This document shows positions 7,602-16,300 of a stretch of 64,000 nucleotides of DNA, in pieces. Origin of the DNA: Duganella sp. CF458 (GTDB taxonomy: Bacteria > Pseudomonadota > Gammaproteobacteria > Burkholderiales > Burkholderiaceae_D); NCBI RefSeq assembly GCF_900113115.1, contig NZ_FOOF01000016.1, positions 100,422 to 164,421 of the forward strand. The letters run 5' to 3'. A model generated the notes under the pieces. That model did no database searches, was not told where the DNA came from, and was given only the letters and a program-made list of their open reading frames with translations. Position 1 is the stretch's first letter, and every line of letters starts with the position of its first letter. Position numbers and translations under genes: made by a program.

Positions 7602-8345
7602 ATGCGCAAATTCGCTGCTGCTATCTTCGCCTTGCTCTGCTGCCTGCCGGCGGCCGCCCGCGACCTGCTGGTGATCGGCACGCATTTCGAACGCGTCTAC
7701 GAACGTGGACAGGAGGGTGAAATTATCGGCCTGGGGCCGGAAGTGGTGCGCCTCATCGCCCAGCGCCTGGGGCACCGGGCGATCTTCGAACTCTATCCCT
7801 GGGCGCGCGCCCAGGCCCTGGTCGCCCAGGGCAAGGCCGATATCCTCGTCGGCCCCTACAAGACATTCGAACGCCAGCAGTTGATGTCGTTCTCGAAAAT
7901 GCCGTTCTACCAGGACCAGATGGTGTTCTACGTCCGTAAAGGGGCGATGCAGGATTGGAGCGGGGACTACGCTTCCCTGTCCGAACAGCGCATTGCGATA
8001 GTGAACGGCTGGTCTTATGGAACGGCGTTCGACAAGGCGCGGCCGCAGCTTCGCCTGGATGTGGTGAACAGCGTCGATAGCGGCTTGAAGATGCTGGCGG
8101 CACAACACGCGCAGATGTTTGCCAGTAATCGCCGCAATACTGAACCGGTACTGGGCAGGTTGGGGCTTTCCGGCCAGTTAGCCATGCTGCCCCGTGTGAT
8201 CGAGGTGCAGGATGGCTATTTTGCTTTCCCCAAGCGCTCGGCTTCCGACACCCTGCGCAAGGAATTCGATATGGAATTCCAGCGCCTGGTCGATAGCGGA
8301 GAGTTGAAGCGCCTGGGCTTGCGCCATGAGGTGAACGTACCTTAG
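7602..8345 (+). CDS. Periplasmic solute-binding protein (SBP_bac_3 / polar amino acid type)
   Basis: A 247-residue protein with a signal peptide cleaved near AAARD (about residue 20) and a bacterial extracellular solute-binding family 3 fold. Typical segments are GLGPEVVRLIAQRLGHRAIFELYPWARAQALVAQGKADILVGPYKTFERQQ and, late in the protein, KEFDMEFQRLVDSGELKRLG. No permease or ATPase gene is adjacent, so it may serve a distant transporter or act as a sensor. GGGAGAAA precedes the ATG. Its stop overlaps the convergent nadB stop by four bases. A similar orphan binding protein is at 62907-63704. Confidence 0.88.
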   Translation: MRKFAAAIFALLCCLPAAARDLLVIGTHFERVYERGQEGEIIGLGPEVVRLIAQRLGHRAIFELYPWARAQALVAQGKADILVGPYKTFERQQLMSFSKMPFYQDQMVFYVRKGAMQDWSGDYASLSEQRIAIVNGWSYGTAFDKARPQLRLDVVNSVDSGLKMLAAQHAQMFASNRRNTEPVLGRLGLSGQLAMLPRVIEVQDGYFAFPKRSASDTLRKEFDMEFQRLVDSGELKRLGLRHEVNVP

Positions 8346-9949
8346 CGGCGCTCCGGCGTGAGTACGGTCGGCAGCGCCTTCGGCAGCGTGGCCGGGTAGT
8401 CGCGGCTGAAATGCAGTCCGCGGCTTTCGCGCCGTTGCAGGGCGCTGTTGACGATCAGGGAAGCGACTTCCACCAGGTTGCGCAGCTCCAGCAAGTCGCT
8501 GGTGATGCGGAAATGGCGGTAATACTCGTCGATTTCTTCTTTCAGCAGGGCGATACGGTGCTGGGCGCGCTCCAGGCGCTTGGTGGTGCGGACGATGCCC
8601 ACGTAATTCCACATGAAGCGACGCAGCTCATCCCAGTTGTGGGCGATAACCACTTCTTCATCCGCGTCGGTGACGCGGCTCTCATCCCAATCAGGAAGAT
8701 ATGGCGTGCTTTCCTTGTCCTGGGCCAGGATATCCTGCGCGCACGCGCGTCCGATCACGACGCATTCGAGCAGCGAATTGCTGGCCAGGCGGTTGGCGCC
8801 ATGCAGGCCGGTGCAAGCCGTCTCGCCTACGGCATACAGGCCCGGCAGGTCGGTGCGGCCAAACAGGTCGGTCACCACGCCGCCGCAGGTATAGTGGGCT
8901 GCCGGAACGATGGGGATGGGCTGCCTGGTGATGTCGATGCCCAGCTCCAGGCAGCGTGCGTAGATGGTGGGGAAGTGCTCGATCAGGAAGTCGGCCGGCT
9001 TGTGGCTGATATCCAGGTGCACATAATCGAGGCCGCGTTTCTTGATCTCGAAGTCGATGGCGCGGGCGACGACATCGCGCGGCGCCAGTTCGGCACGTTC
9101 GTCGTGCGCCAGCATGAAGCGCTGGCCCGCGGCGGCGCCGGCTTCCGGCGGCAGCTTGAGCAGGCCGCCTTCGCCGCGGATTGCTTCCGTGATCAGGAAC
9201 GACTTGGCGTAGGGGTGGTACAGGCAGGTCGGGTGGAACTGGATGAATTCCATATTCGACACGCGGCAACCGGCACGCCAGGCCATGGCAATGCCGTCAC
9301 CGCTGGCGGTGTCGGGATTGGTCGTGTACAGGTAGACTTTGCCGGCGCCGCCGGTGGCCATCACCGTGTGTTCCGCGGAGACGGTGTGCACCTGGCCGGT
9401 GGTCACGTCTTGCACATATAGGCCGTGGCAGCGCGGTTGGGAATTCGCTGGGCGCGGGCCCAGCTTGTCGGTGGTGATCAGGTCGATCGCGCAGTGCTGC
9501 TCGAACAGGCTGATATTCGGATGCGCGCGGACTTTTTCTTCCAGCGTGACCTGGACGGCGTGGCCGGTGGCGTCGGCCGCATGGATGATGCGGCGCTGGC
9601 TATGGCCGCCTTCGCGGGTCAGGTGGAAGCCAAGTTCCGCGTTTTCGTCGCGCGTGAAGGGAACGCCAAGGTCGATCAGCCATTCGATCGCTTCGCGGCC
9701 ATGCTCGACGATGAAACGGGTGGCGCCTTCGTCGCACAGGCCGCCGCCGGCCACCAGGGTGTCGGCAATATGCTGCTCATGGCTGTCGCCGGAATCGAGC
9801 ACGGCAGCGATGCCGCCCTGGGCCCAATTGGAGGCGCCATCGAGCAGGGCACGTTTGGAGATGATGGCTACTTTGCGGCTTTCCGCCAGGTGGAGTGCAA
9901 CAGAGAGGCCGGCCAGGCCGCTGCCGACAATCACAACGTCGAATTTCAT
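8342..9949 (-). CDS. nadB: L-aspartate oxidase
   Basis: A 535-residue FAD enzyme that oxidises L-aspartate to iminoaspartate, the first step of de novo NAD synthesis; NadA then makes quinolinate. The N-terminal dinucleotide-binding motif is VVIVGSGLAGLSVALHLA. It is followed by NWAQGGIAAV, the substrate-region motif GGHSQRRIIHAADATG, and the fumarate-reductase-type segment HYTCGGVVTDLFGRTDLPGLYAVGE. Length and motif order match NadB, as opposed to succinate dehydrogenase flavoprotein. No nadA or nadC is adjacent. It is divergent from prsR. Confidence 0.96.
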   Translation of the reverse strand: MKFDVVIVGSGLAGLSVALHLAESRKVAIISKRALLDGASNWAQGGIAAVLDSGDSHEQHIADTLVAGGGLCDEGATRFIVEHGREAIEWLIDLGVPFTRDENAELGFHLTREGGHSQRRIIHAADATGHAVQVTLEEKVRAHPNISLFEQHCAIDLITTDKLGPRPANSQPRCHGLYVQDVTTGQVHTVSAEHTVMATGGAGKVYLYTTNPDTASGDGIAMAWRAGCRVSNMEFIQFHPTCLYHPYAKSFLITEAIRGEGGLLKLPPEAGAAAGQRFMLAHDERAELAPRDVVARAIDFEIKKRGLDYVHLDISHKPADFLIEHFPTIYARCLELGIDITRQPIPIVPAAHYTCGGVVTDLFGRTDLPGLYAVGETACTGLHGANRLASNSLLECVVIGRACAQDILAQDKESTPYLPDWDESRVTDADEEVVIAHNWDELRRFMWNYVGIVRTTKRLERAQHRIALLKEEIDEYYRHFRITSDLLELRNLVEVASLIVNSALQRRESRGLHFSRDYPATLPKALPTVLTPERR

Positions 9950-10050
9950 GGTGTTTCGGGCTGTTTTTTCGCGTAATAAGCAACAATATAAACTATTTGC
10001 CGTTGCGCTGCCTCAAAAGCCCCACTGGCAGCATGCTGCATCATCAGCTC

Positions 10051-11397
10051 ATGACCAAGAAAAAGCTGCTGGTGGTGGAGGACGACGTGGGCCTGCAGAA
10101 GCAGTTGCGCTGGGCCCTGGACGGGTACGAGGTGGTGTTCGCGGGTAATCGCGACGCTGCCCTTGGGCAGTTGCGCCGGCACCAGCCGGCGGTGGTCACG
10201 ATGGACCTGGGCCTGCCGCCGGAGCCCGACAGCGCGAGCGAAGGCTTGCTTTTGCTGCAGCAGATGCTGGCGATTGCGGCCGATACCAAGGTGATCGTCC
10301 TGTCCGGCAACCAGGACCGCGAAAACGTGCTGAAGGCGATGGCGCTCGGCGCCTACGATTTCCACCAGAAGCCACTGGATGGCGACATGCTGCGCCTGAT
10401 GGCGGAGCGCGCCTTCTTCCTGCACGCGGTGCAGCAGGATAACCGGCGCATGCTGCAGACCGAGGTTGATTCCCCACTGGCGGGGTTGGTTACGCGCGAT
10501 CCAGGCATGCTGCGCGTGTGCCGGAGCATAGAAAAAGTCGCCCCGAGTTCGGCCACCGTGATGTTGATGGGGGCGTCCGGCTGCGGCAAGGAAGTGCTGG
10601 CGCGCGGCCTGCACGAACTGAGCGCGCGCCATGAGCGGCGCATGGTGGCCATCAATTGCGCGGCGATTCCCGAGCATCTTCTGGAGAGCGAACTTTTCGG
10701 CTACGAGAAGGGGGCGTTTACCGGCGCCGAAAGGCAAACCCTGGGCAAGATCGAACTGGCGGCCGGGGGTACCTTCTTCCTCGATGAGATTGGAGACATG
10801 GCCTTGCCGCTGCAGGCGAAGATGCTGCGCTTCCTGCAGGAGCGCGTGATCGAGCGCCTGGGCGGCCGCAGTGAAATCGCGGTGGACGTGCGCATCGTAT
10901 GCGCCACGCACCGCAACCTGAAGGTCATGGTGGATGAGGGCCGCTTTCGCGAAGACCTGTTCTACCGCCTGAGTGAAATCGTACTGGTGGTGCCGCCGCT
11001 GCGCGAGCGGATCGGGGACGCGCTGCTGTTGGCGCAACATTTCCGGCATCGCTTCCTGCAGGCGGAAGGGCGCCCGGCGCTGCCATTCCACCCCGATGCG
11101 CTGGCCGCCATCGAAGCCTATGGCTGGCCGGGCAATGTGCGCGAAATCGAGAATTGCATCAAGCGTGCTGTGATCATGAGCGAAGGGCCGCATATCACCC
11201 TGGAAGACCTGGGCCTTCCGGCCGGCTCGCCCCAGGCGGAAAACATCGATTTGCGCGATGCGCGCAATGCCGCCGAATATCGGGTGATGGTGAAGGCGCT
11301 GGCGCGAACAGGGGGCAATATTGCGCGCGCGTCGGAACTGCTTGGCGTGAGCCGTCCCACGCTGTATGACTTAATGAGCCACCACGGGATCAAGTGA
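10051..11397 (+). CDS. prsR: PEP-CTERM-box sigma-54 response regulator PrsR
   Basis: A 448-residue NtrC-type activator. The receiver domain has phosphoacceptor Asp52 (VVTMDLGLPP). The AAA+ domain has a Walker A variant GASGCGKE, the sigma-54 contact loop GAFTGA and Walker B FFLDEIGD, and a Fis-type helix-turn-helix closes the protein (GNIARASELLGVSRPTLYDL). The receiver (VEDDVGLQKQLRWALDGYEV and LGLPPEPDSASEG) fits the PEP-CTERM-locus regulator family, which acts with the kinase PrsK to switch on PEP-CTERM genes. PrsK is not in the window. The start at 10051 (MTKKKLL) fits the family; ATG 10033 is an alternative and neither has a strong ribosome site. Candidate targets with sigma-54 promoters lie at 21481, 24828 and 45279. 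The 3-prime end overlaps the convergent TPR gene by 27 bp. Confidence 0.9.
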   Translation: MTKKKLLVVEDDVGLQKQLRWALDGYEVVFAGNRDAALGQLRRHQPAVVTMDLGLPPEPDSASEGLLLLQQMLAIAADTKVIVLSGNQDRENVLKAMALGAYDFHQKPLDGDMLRLMAERAFFLHAVQQDNRRMLQTEVDSPLAGLVTRDPGMLRVCRSIEKVAPSSATVMLMGASGCGKEVLARGLHELSARHERRMVAINCAAIPEHLLESELFGYEKGAFTGAERQTLGKIELAAGGTFFLDEIGDMALPLQAKMLRFLQERVIERLGGRSEIAVDVRIVCATHRNLKVMVDEGRFREDLFYRLSEIVLVVPPLRERIGDALLLAQHFRHRFLQAEGRPALPFHPDALAAIEAYGWPGNVREIENCIKRAVIMSEGPHITLEDLGLPAGSPQAENIDLRDARNAAEYRVMVKALARTGGNIARASELLGVSRPTLYDLMSHHGIK

Positions 11398-11991
11398 TTC
11401 CGCTTCGCGCCATTGTCGCGCGGCTTTCAGTTGCTGGCGCAGCCCGGGGAGAGGGAATCCGAGGCGATACGCCTTGTGTGCAGCTTCCAATGCGGCCCCC
11501 CAATTCTTCCGGCGCACCTCGGCCAGGCCCAGGTTGTACCATGCGCTTGCATTTCCGGGCTGCAGTTCAAGCGCCGCTTGCAGATGTCCGATGGCGTCGG
11601 CGTCGCGCCGCAGGGACAGCAGGTAGGCGCCAAACAGGGCGCGCGTCGCCCCGTCGTTGGGTACGAAGGCGATCGCGCGCTGGAAGTAGCACTCCACCGT
11701 GTGATGCGCGCCCGGCGCCTGGACTTTCTTGACGCGCAAGCCCAGGCGGGCCATCGCGGCCAAGGCGCGCGGATGGTTGGGAAAGTGCTCCAGCGTGTAG
11801 CCGATGTCGCCTCCCAACATGCTTGACGCCCCCTGCTTAAGGGACTCGACCTGGGGACCGAAATGAAAAGTTTCGACCACTGCCAGGCCTTTGGCGTCTT
11901 CCACGTCGTAGTAATCGCCACCGGTTGCGCCCTTGCTGTAGGGCGGACAATCGCCGGCGAGGGCGGCGAGCAGGATCAGGTAAGCCGACAT
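11371..11991 (-). CDS. TPR-repeat protein of the exopolysaccharide region
   Basis: A 206-residue protein with a hydrophobic N terminus (AYLILLAALAG) that may be a short signal or anchor. At least two or three tetratricopeptide repeats follow (YFQRAIAFVPNDGATRALFG, HLQAALELQPGNASAWYNLG and AAHKAYRLGF). TPR proteins scaffold protein complexes. Its start overlaps the end of the GNAT gene at 11976-12680 by 16 bp, so the two are translationally coupled and probably act in the same polysaccharide pathway. No enzyme activity is suggested. Confidence 0.75.
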   Translation of the reverse strand: MSAYLILLAALAGDCPPYSKGATGGDYYDVEDAKGLAVVETFHFGPQVESLKQGASSMLGGDIGYTLEHFPNHPRALAAMARLGLRVKKVQAPGAHHTVECYFQRAIAFVPNDGATRALFGAYLLSLRRDADAIGHLQAALELQPGNASAWYNLGLAEVRRKNWGAALEAAHKAYRLGFPLPGLRQQLKAARQWREAESLDPVVAH

Positions 11992-12680
11992 TGCTGTTCT
12001 CCATGTTCAAGCGGGCGCGTATCGAATACAAGTTGTGGCCGCGAATGGGGTCCGGCAGACAGATGGATGTATGGCGCATGGCTGGCAAGCATCAATTGCC
12101 ATCGTCCCAGTGCGATGAATGTGGCGCTGCCAAGATGCACGGCGCCGAGACGGCGGTGTGCCCGCAGCGAACCGGGATTGAAGGCTGAGATCCGGCTGCA
12201 GGTCCATTCAATGCCGCGCGCATGCATGCGCCGGTGAGCCTCGTCCCAAAGGCGGCAAAAGGCCGTCCCCAGGCGCATGTTCGGCTGCACGAAGACATCG
12301 TAGTCCCAGCATGAGCGAGGCGAAGGCAGGCAGTAGCGCGCGCGCACTTCATCTTCCTCGTAGGCGCCGAACTGGTACCACAGGATTGCGGCGAGCTCCC
12401 GGCCTTTCCAGGCCGCGATGCTGTAGCCGCCCTGGCGAAAGCGTGCCGCAACAACTTCGCGCGGACGGGGATACTGGCACGGCAAGTCGGCCAGGCTGGC
12501 GATGGGGCACATCACAAGCTTTCCGGGTGAGTTACGCATTGCGGCCGGCGCTACACGCTGCGCGACGAAATGGTAGCGCCACATAGGCAGGCCAACGATG
12601 CGCAGGAGGCGCGCGGCGGCGTACCAGGCCGCATTGCCGGCGCCGAGTTCCGAAACAGTGTGCAGGAAGTGCGTGGACAT
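11976..12680 (-). CDS. GNAT-like acetyltransferase of the exopolysaccharide region
   Basis: A 234-residue protein of the GNAT fold. The central part (FRQGGYSIAAWKGRELAAILWYQFGAYEEDEVRARYCL) and the segment NMRLGTAFCRLWDEAHRRMHARGIEWTCSRISAFNPGSLRAHRRLGAVHLG match the acyl-CoA-binding and substrate halves of GNAT proteins that accompany PEP-CTERM polysaccharide loci. A role in acylating a sugar or precursor is an inference. It is the first gene of a two-gene minus-strand unit with the TPR gene. Confidence 0.75.
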   Translation of the reverse strand: MSTHFLHTVSELGAGNAAWYAAARLLRIVGLPMWRYHFVAQRVAPAAMRNSPGKLVMCPIASLADLPCQYPRPREVVAARFRQGGYSIAAWKGRELAAILWYQFGAYEEDEVRARYCLPSPRSCWDYDVFVQPNMRLGTAFCRLWDEAHRRMHARGIEWTCSRISAFNPGSLRAHRRLGAVHLGSATFIALGRWQLMLASHAPYIHLSAGPHSRPQLVFDTRPLEHGEQQCRLT

Positions 12681-12722
12681 ACAGCCATTACAGCAAAGCT
12701 TCGCGCGGGCTCTTTGAGCTAA

Positions 12723-12736
12723 CGCAAGCGCTTGCG
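12723..12736. promoter_or_regulatory. 14-bp perfect palindrome in divergent promoter region
   Basis: CGCAAGCGCTTGCG is a perfect 14-bp palindrome in the 98-bp gap between the divergent GNAT gene and the glycosyltransferase at 12779. Size and place fit a regulator site acting on one or both polysaccharide units. No regulator is assigned. Confidence 0.35.
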
Positions 12737-12778
12737 CCGGCGCCTTGCATAGACTGGGACCTCCAGGGAGGAATCATC

Positions 12779-14860
12779 ATGCTGACTGTGCTGATGGCTA
12801 CGTTCAATGGCGTGCGTACTTTGCCGCAGGTGCTGGACGCCTACACGCAGTTGCATAGCCCGGAAGAGGGGTGGCGCCTGCTGGTCGTGGACAACGGCAG
12901 TGACGACGGTACGCGCGAATTGCTGATGTCTTATGCCGGCCGGCTCCCTTTGCACTATGCCTACGAACCCCGGCGCGGCAAGAACGCGGCGCTAAACCAT
13001 GGCCTGGCGCTGGCCATGAAGGGGCCGGAAACCCGCCTGTTCGTGTTCACCGACGATGACGCCACGCCTGACCGCGACTGGCTTGTCCGCTATGCCGACG
13101 CAGCGAACGAACGGCAGGGCTTCGCGATTTTCGGCGGCAGTATCGTACCGGACTGGAGCGAGGCGCCGCCGGAGTGGTTGCTGCGCCTGGTGCCTTGCGG
13201 ATTGACGTACGGCCTGACCGACCCGTTGCTGCCGGAGGGTCCGGTCTATCCGGGACTGGTGTGGGGTGCCAACATGGCGGTGCGCGGCGAGGTGTTCCGC
13301 CACGGCTACCGATTCGACGAATCGATCGGGCCGGCGGCCGGTGAATACGCAATGGGCGGCGAAGTCAGTTTCACCCGGCTGCTGGAAGGAGCGGGCTTCC
13401 AGTCCTGGTTTTGTCCCACGGCCCGGGTCGCCCACCACATCCGCCCGGTGCAACTGACTCCTGACTGGGTGATGGCGCGCGCCCGGCGCTACGGGCGCGG
13501 CGCTTGCCGCTTGGCCAAGCCTGGCCAGTTTCCCGAGCTGTTCGGCGCGCCGCGCTGGATGCTGCGCAAATACGCAGAGGAGTTGTGCGGCCTGGCCGCA
13601 GCCATGCTGTTGCGCCATCCGGAACGGATTTTCCAGCGGCGCTGGGAACTGGCTTACCTTGGCGGCTACATCGCCGAAGCGGCGGCCGCCACCAAACGTC
13701 CTGCCAGCCGTCGTATCGTCCTGACCAGCTTTTCCGGCGAACTTGGCGGCATGGAACTACGCATGCTGGACGAGGCACGATTCCTGAAGGGGGTTGGCTA
13801 CGACTGCGTACTGGCGCCGCCGCGTTTTGTCGGTGACGAACGCTGGCGCCAGTCGGCACAGGATGAATGCGTCGAGTTAGCCGACCTGAATGTACCGCCC
13901 ATGCTGGAGGAATGGTCCTGGCGGCGTCTCAACCGCGTGCGTGCGATGGCATTCAGCGCGCCGGCCCTGCGCAAGCTGCGTCCCGACCTGGTGCATGTGG
14001 CGTTCTGCTGGACCACTTACGGCGCCAGCGCCTTGTGGCTGGCGCAGCATTGCGGGGTGCCGGCCGTCATCAGCGTGCACAATGCATTCCCGCACACGGA
14101 ATTCAATGAGTGGCAGCGCGGACTGCTGCAGCGCGCGATGTCGGGAGTGAAGGGTGTGTATGCCGTGTCCGACTCTGCGATGAAGCATTTCCTGGCGCTG
14201 TACCGCCAATGGCTGCCTGCGCACGTTAGATTGGCCGTGATTCCGAACTGCGTCGACCTGCGGCGCTTCCAGGCGTCGTCCCGGCGCCGCGCGGCCGCAC
14301 GGCGGCAGTGGGGCATTGCCGACAACGACGAGGTCATTGGCAGCGTAGGCCGCCTCTCTGTGCAGAAGCGTCCGGAGGAATTGCTGGCGATCTTCGCCCT
14401 CCTGGCGAAATCGCGGCCCAGGTTGAAGCTCTTGCTGGTGGGGACCGGTCCACTGGAGTCTTCATTGCGGGACCTGGTCCGTCGCCAGCGCTTGACACGG
14501 CGCGTCATCTTCACGGGCTTCCAGTCGAAGGTCGAGTCAATTATTCCCGCCATGGACCTGCACCTGCTGGTCAGCCGCCGCGAGGGATTCGGCATCGCGA
14601 CCATCGAAGCCATGGCCTGCGGCGTACCCGCGCTGGCGACACGCGTGCCCGGCAGTGAAGACATCCTGGAAGGCAGCGCCGGCGGACAGTTGCTTGCGCC
14701 TGGTGACATCGATGGCGCCGTCAGCACGATCACCGCATTGCTTGACGACCCTGCGCGTCGTTGCGAAATGGGCCGCCGGGGCAGGGCCGAAGTGGAGGCG
14801 AGGTACGCAGTGCCGGTGATCGGCGCGCAGGTAGAGGCCTTCTACGACGGGTTGACATGA
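12779..14860 (+). CDS. Fused glycosyltransferase: GT2 N-terminal and GT4 C-terminal domains
   Basis: A 693-residue protein that joins two glycosyltransferases. Residues 1 to about 290 are a GT-A family 2 domain (LMATFNGVRTLPQVLD, VVDNGSDDG, and the DxD-like FTDDDATPD). Residues about 315-693 are a GT-B family 4 domain (VIPNCVDLRRF, IGSVGRLSVQKRPEELL, VSRREGFGIATIEAMACGVPALATRVPG with the E-x7-E motif). The two activities would add successive sugars to one lipid-linked repeat. GGGAGG lies seven bases before the ATG. It heads a plus-strand operon with the flippase and another GT4 enzyme. Confidence 0.92.
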   Translation: MLTVLMATFNGVRTLPQVLDAYTQLHSPEEGWRLLVVDNGSDDGTRELLMSYAGRLPLHYAYEPRRGKNAALNHGLALAMKGPETRLFVFTDDDATPDRDWLVRYADAANERQGFAIFGGSIVPDWSEAPPEWLLRLVPCGLTYGLTDPLLPEGPVYPGLVWGANMAVRGEVFRHGYRFDESIGPAAGEYAMGGEVSFTRLLEGAGFQSWFCPTARVAHHIRPVQLTPDWVMARARRYGRGACRLAKPGQFPELFGAPRWMLRKYAEELCGLAAAMLLRHPERIFQRRWELAYLGGYIAEAAAATKRPASRRIVLTSFSGELGGMELRMLDEARFLKGVGYDCVLAPPRFVGDERWRQSAQDECVELADLNVPPMLEEWSWRRLNRVRAMAFSAPALRKLRPDLVHVAFCWTTYGASALWLAQHCGVPAVISVHNAFPHTEFNEWQRGLLQRAMSGVKGVYAVSDSAMKHFLALYRQWLPAHVRLAVIPNCVDLRRFQASSRRRAAARRQWGIADNDEVIGSVGRLSVQKRPEELLAIFALLAKSRPRLKLLLVGTGPLESSLRDLVRRQRLTRRVIFTGFQSKVESIIPAMDLHLLVSRREGFGIATIEAMACGVPALATRVPGSEDILEGSAGGQLLAPGDIDGAVSTITALLDDPARRCEMGRRGRAEVEARYAVPVIGAQVEAFYDGLT

Positions 14861-14861
14861 A

Positions 14862-16289
14862 ATGCGCGGCCTGGCGCGCAACTTTGCCTTCGGCTTTGCC
14901 GAGAAATACCTGCAGGCCACCCTGGCTTTGGCCTCGTCAGTCATTCTTGCACGGATCTTGTCGCCGGCAGAGATCGGGGTTTATTCCATTGCCGCCGTGC
15001 TGACGGGGCTGGCGCAAGTGTTCCGCGATCTCGGGACCGGCCAGTTGCTGGTTGCGCGTGCCGACCTTTCAAGCGGCGAGCAGCGCGCTTTGCTGACCAT
15101 TTCGATCGCCATGGGATGGGGGCTTGCCCTATCGCTGGCGGTACTTTCAGAACCGCTGGCTGTGTTCTATCGCCAGGCAGAGTTGGCGACCGTGCTGCGC
15201 ATACTGTCGCTGAATTTCGTCCTGGTCCCGTTTTCCTCGCAGGTGACTGCGATGCTGCGACGTGAAATGCGTGCAGGCGCTTTGCTGCGGGTGTCAGCCT
15301 GCTACAGCGCGACGCAATTTGCGGCGACCATCGCGTTGGCCACCCATGGCCTGGGACCGTGTGCGCTGGCGTGGGGGAGCTTCGCTGCGACATTCGCCGG
15401 GTTCATTGCCGCGTTCGTCCAGCAACCCGCCGGCATGGCGTGGCGCCCGGGATTGAAGGGCATCTTCGCGCTGGTGAGGCCGGGTGGGCTTGCAGTCACC
15501 GGCAATGCCATCGACGAAGTGGGCGTGGTGGCACCGGACCTGATCGCCGGCAAGCTGCTGGGTGCCGAGCAGGTGGCGGTGCTCGGCAAGGCGCAGTCGG
15601 TACTCTCGCTATTCAACCAGGCCGTGACAAGCGCTGTCTCGCCCGTGATCTTTCCGCTGTTCGCAAAGCACGCGCGTGACGGAGGCGATCCCCTGCAGGC
15701 ATACATCTCGGCAGCCGCCTGCATCACCGCCCTGGCCTGGCCTTTCTTCCTGATGGCAGGTCTCTTCGCCGAGCCGCTGGTGGCCCTGTTGTACGGGCCC
15801 CAGTGGCAAGCTTGCGTACCTTTGATACGGATCATGTGCGGTGCCGCGGCGCTGTATAGCATGTTCAATATGGCGCGCTACCTGCTGGTGGCCACCGGAC
15901 ATATCGGCGAGCAAGCGCGGATCGATGCAATGGCGGTATTCGGGCGCCTGGCCATGCTGGTTCCGGCCGGCCTGGCGGGACTGGACTGGCTGGCTGCAGC
16001 GATTGCGCTTAGCCTGGTTTTGCGCAGCTGGCTTGTACTGCGATGCCTGCGCAAGTTGTACGGCCTGGAGTTGGTTGCTTTGCTGCAGGCCTTGCGCAAG
16101 AGTGCTTTGGCTACTTGCGCGGCGATCGCGCCGGCCTGCCTGGTGCTTGCGGTGGCCGGCAGCGGAGGACTTGGTACCTTGGATCTGCTGGCCGGCGCCG
16201 GTGTCGGAACGCTGGGCTGGGGTTGGGCGATCTGGCTGCAGCGGCATCCTTTGGCCGGCTTCCTGCGCCGGGCTGGTTGGCAGCAATAA
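14862..16289 (+). CDS. Oligosaccharide flippase (Wzx/MATE-like polysaccharide transporter)
   Basis: A 475-residue integral membrane protein of about 12 or more hydrophobic segments. The N terminus RNFAFGFAEKYLQATLALASSVILARILSPAEIGVYSIAAV is typical of polysaccharide export flippases that turn undecaprenol-linked repeats across the inner membrane. It begins two bases after the stop of the fused glycosyltransferase, so the genes are coupled. The GT4 gene follows 11 bp later with a strong ribosome site. It acts in the Wzx/Wzy-type route together with the chain-length protein at 18870-20393. Confidence 0.9.
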   Translation: MRGLARNFAFGFAEKYLQATLALASSVILARILSPAEIGVYSIAAVLTGLAQVFRDLGTGQLLVARADLSSGEQRALLTISIAMGWGLALSLAVLSEPLAVFYRQAELATVLRILSLNFVLVPFSSQVTAMLRREMRAGALLRVSACYSATQFAATIALATHGLGPCALAWGSFAATFAGFIAAFVQQPAGMAWRPGLKGIFALVRPGGLAVTGNAIDEVGVVAPDLIAGKLLGAEQVAVLGKAQSVLSLFNQAVTSAVSPVIFPLFAKHARDGGDPLQAYISAAACITALAWPFFLMAGLFAEPLVALLYGPQWQACVPLIRIMCGAAALYSMFNMARYLLVATGHIGEQARIDAMAVFGRLAMLVPAGLAGLDWLAAAIALSLVLRSWLVLRCLRKLYGLELVALLQALRKSALATCAAIAPACLVLAVAGSGGLGTLDLLAGAGVGTLGWGWAIWLQRHPLAGFLRRAGWQQ

Positions 16290-16300
16290 GGGGAGGGGCT

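Noticed and set aside
12740..12760. TTGCA near the glycosyltransferase start considered as a sigma-54 -12 element
   Set aside because: No GG at the required 10-bp distance.
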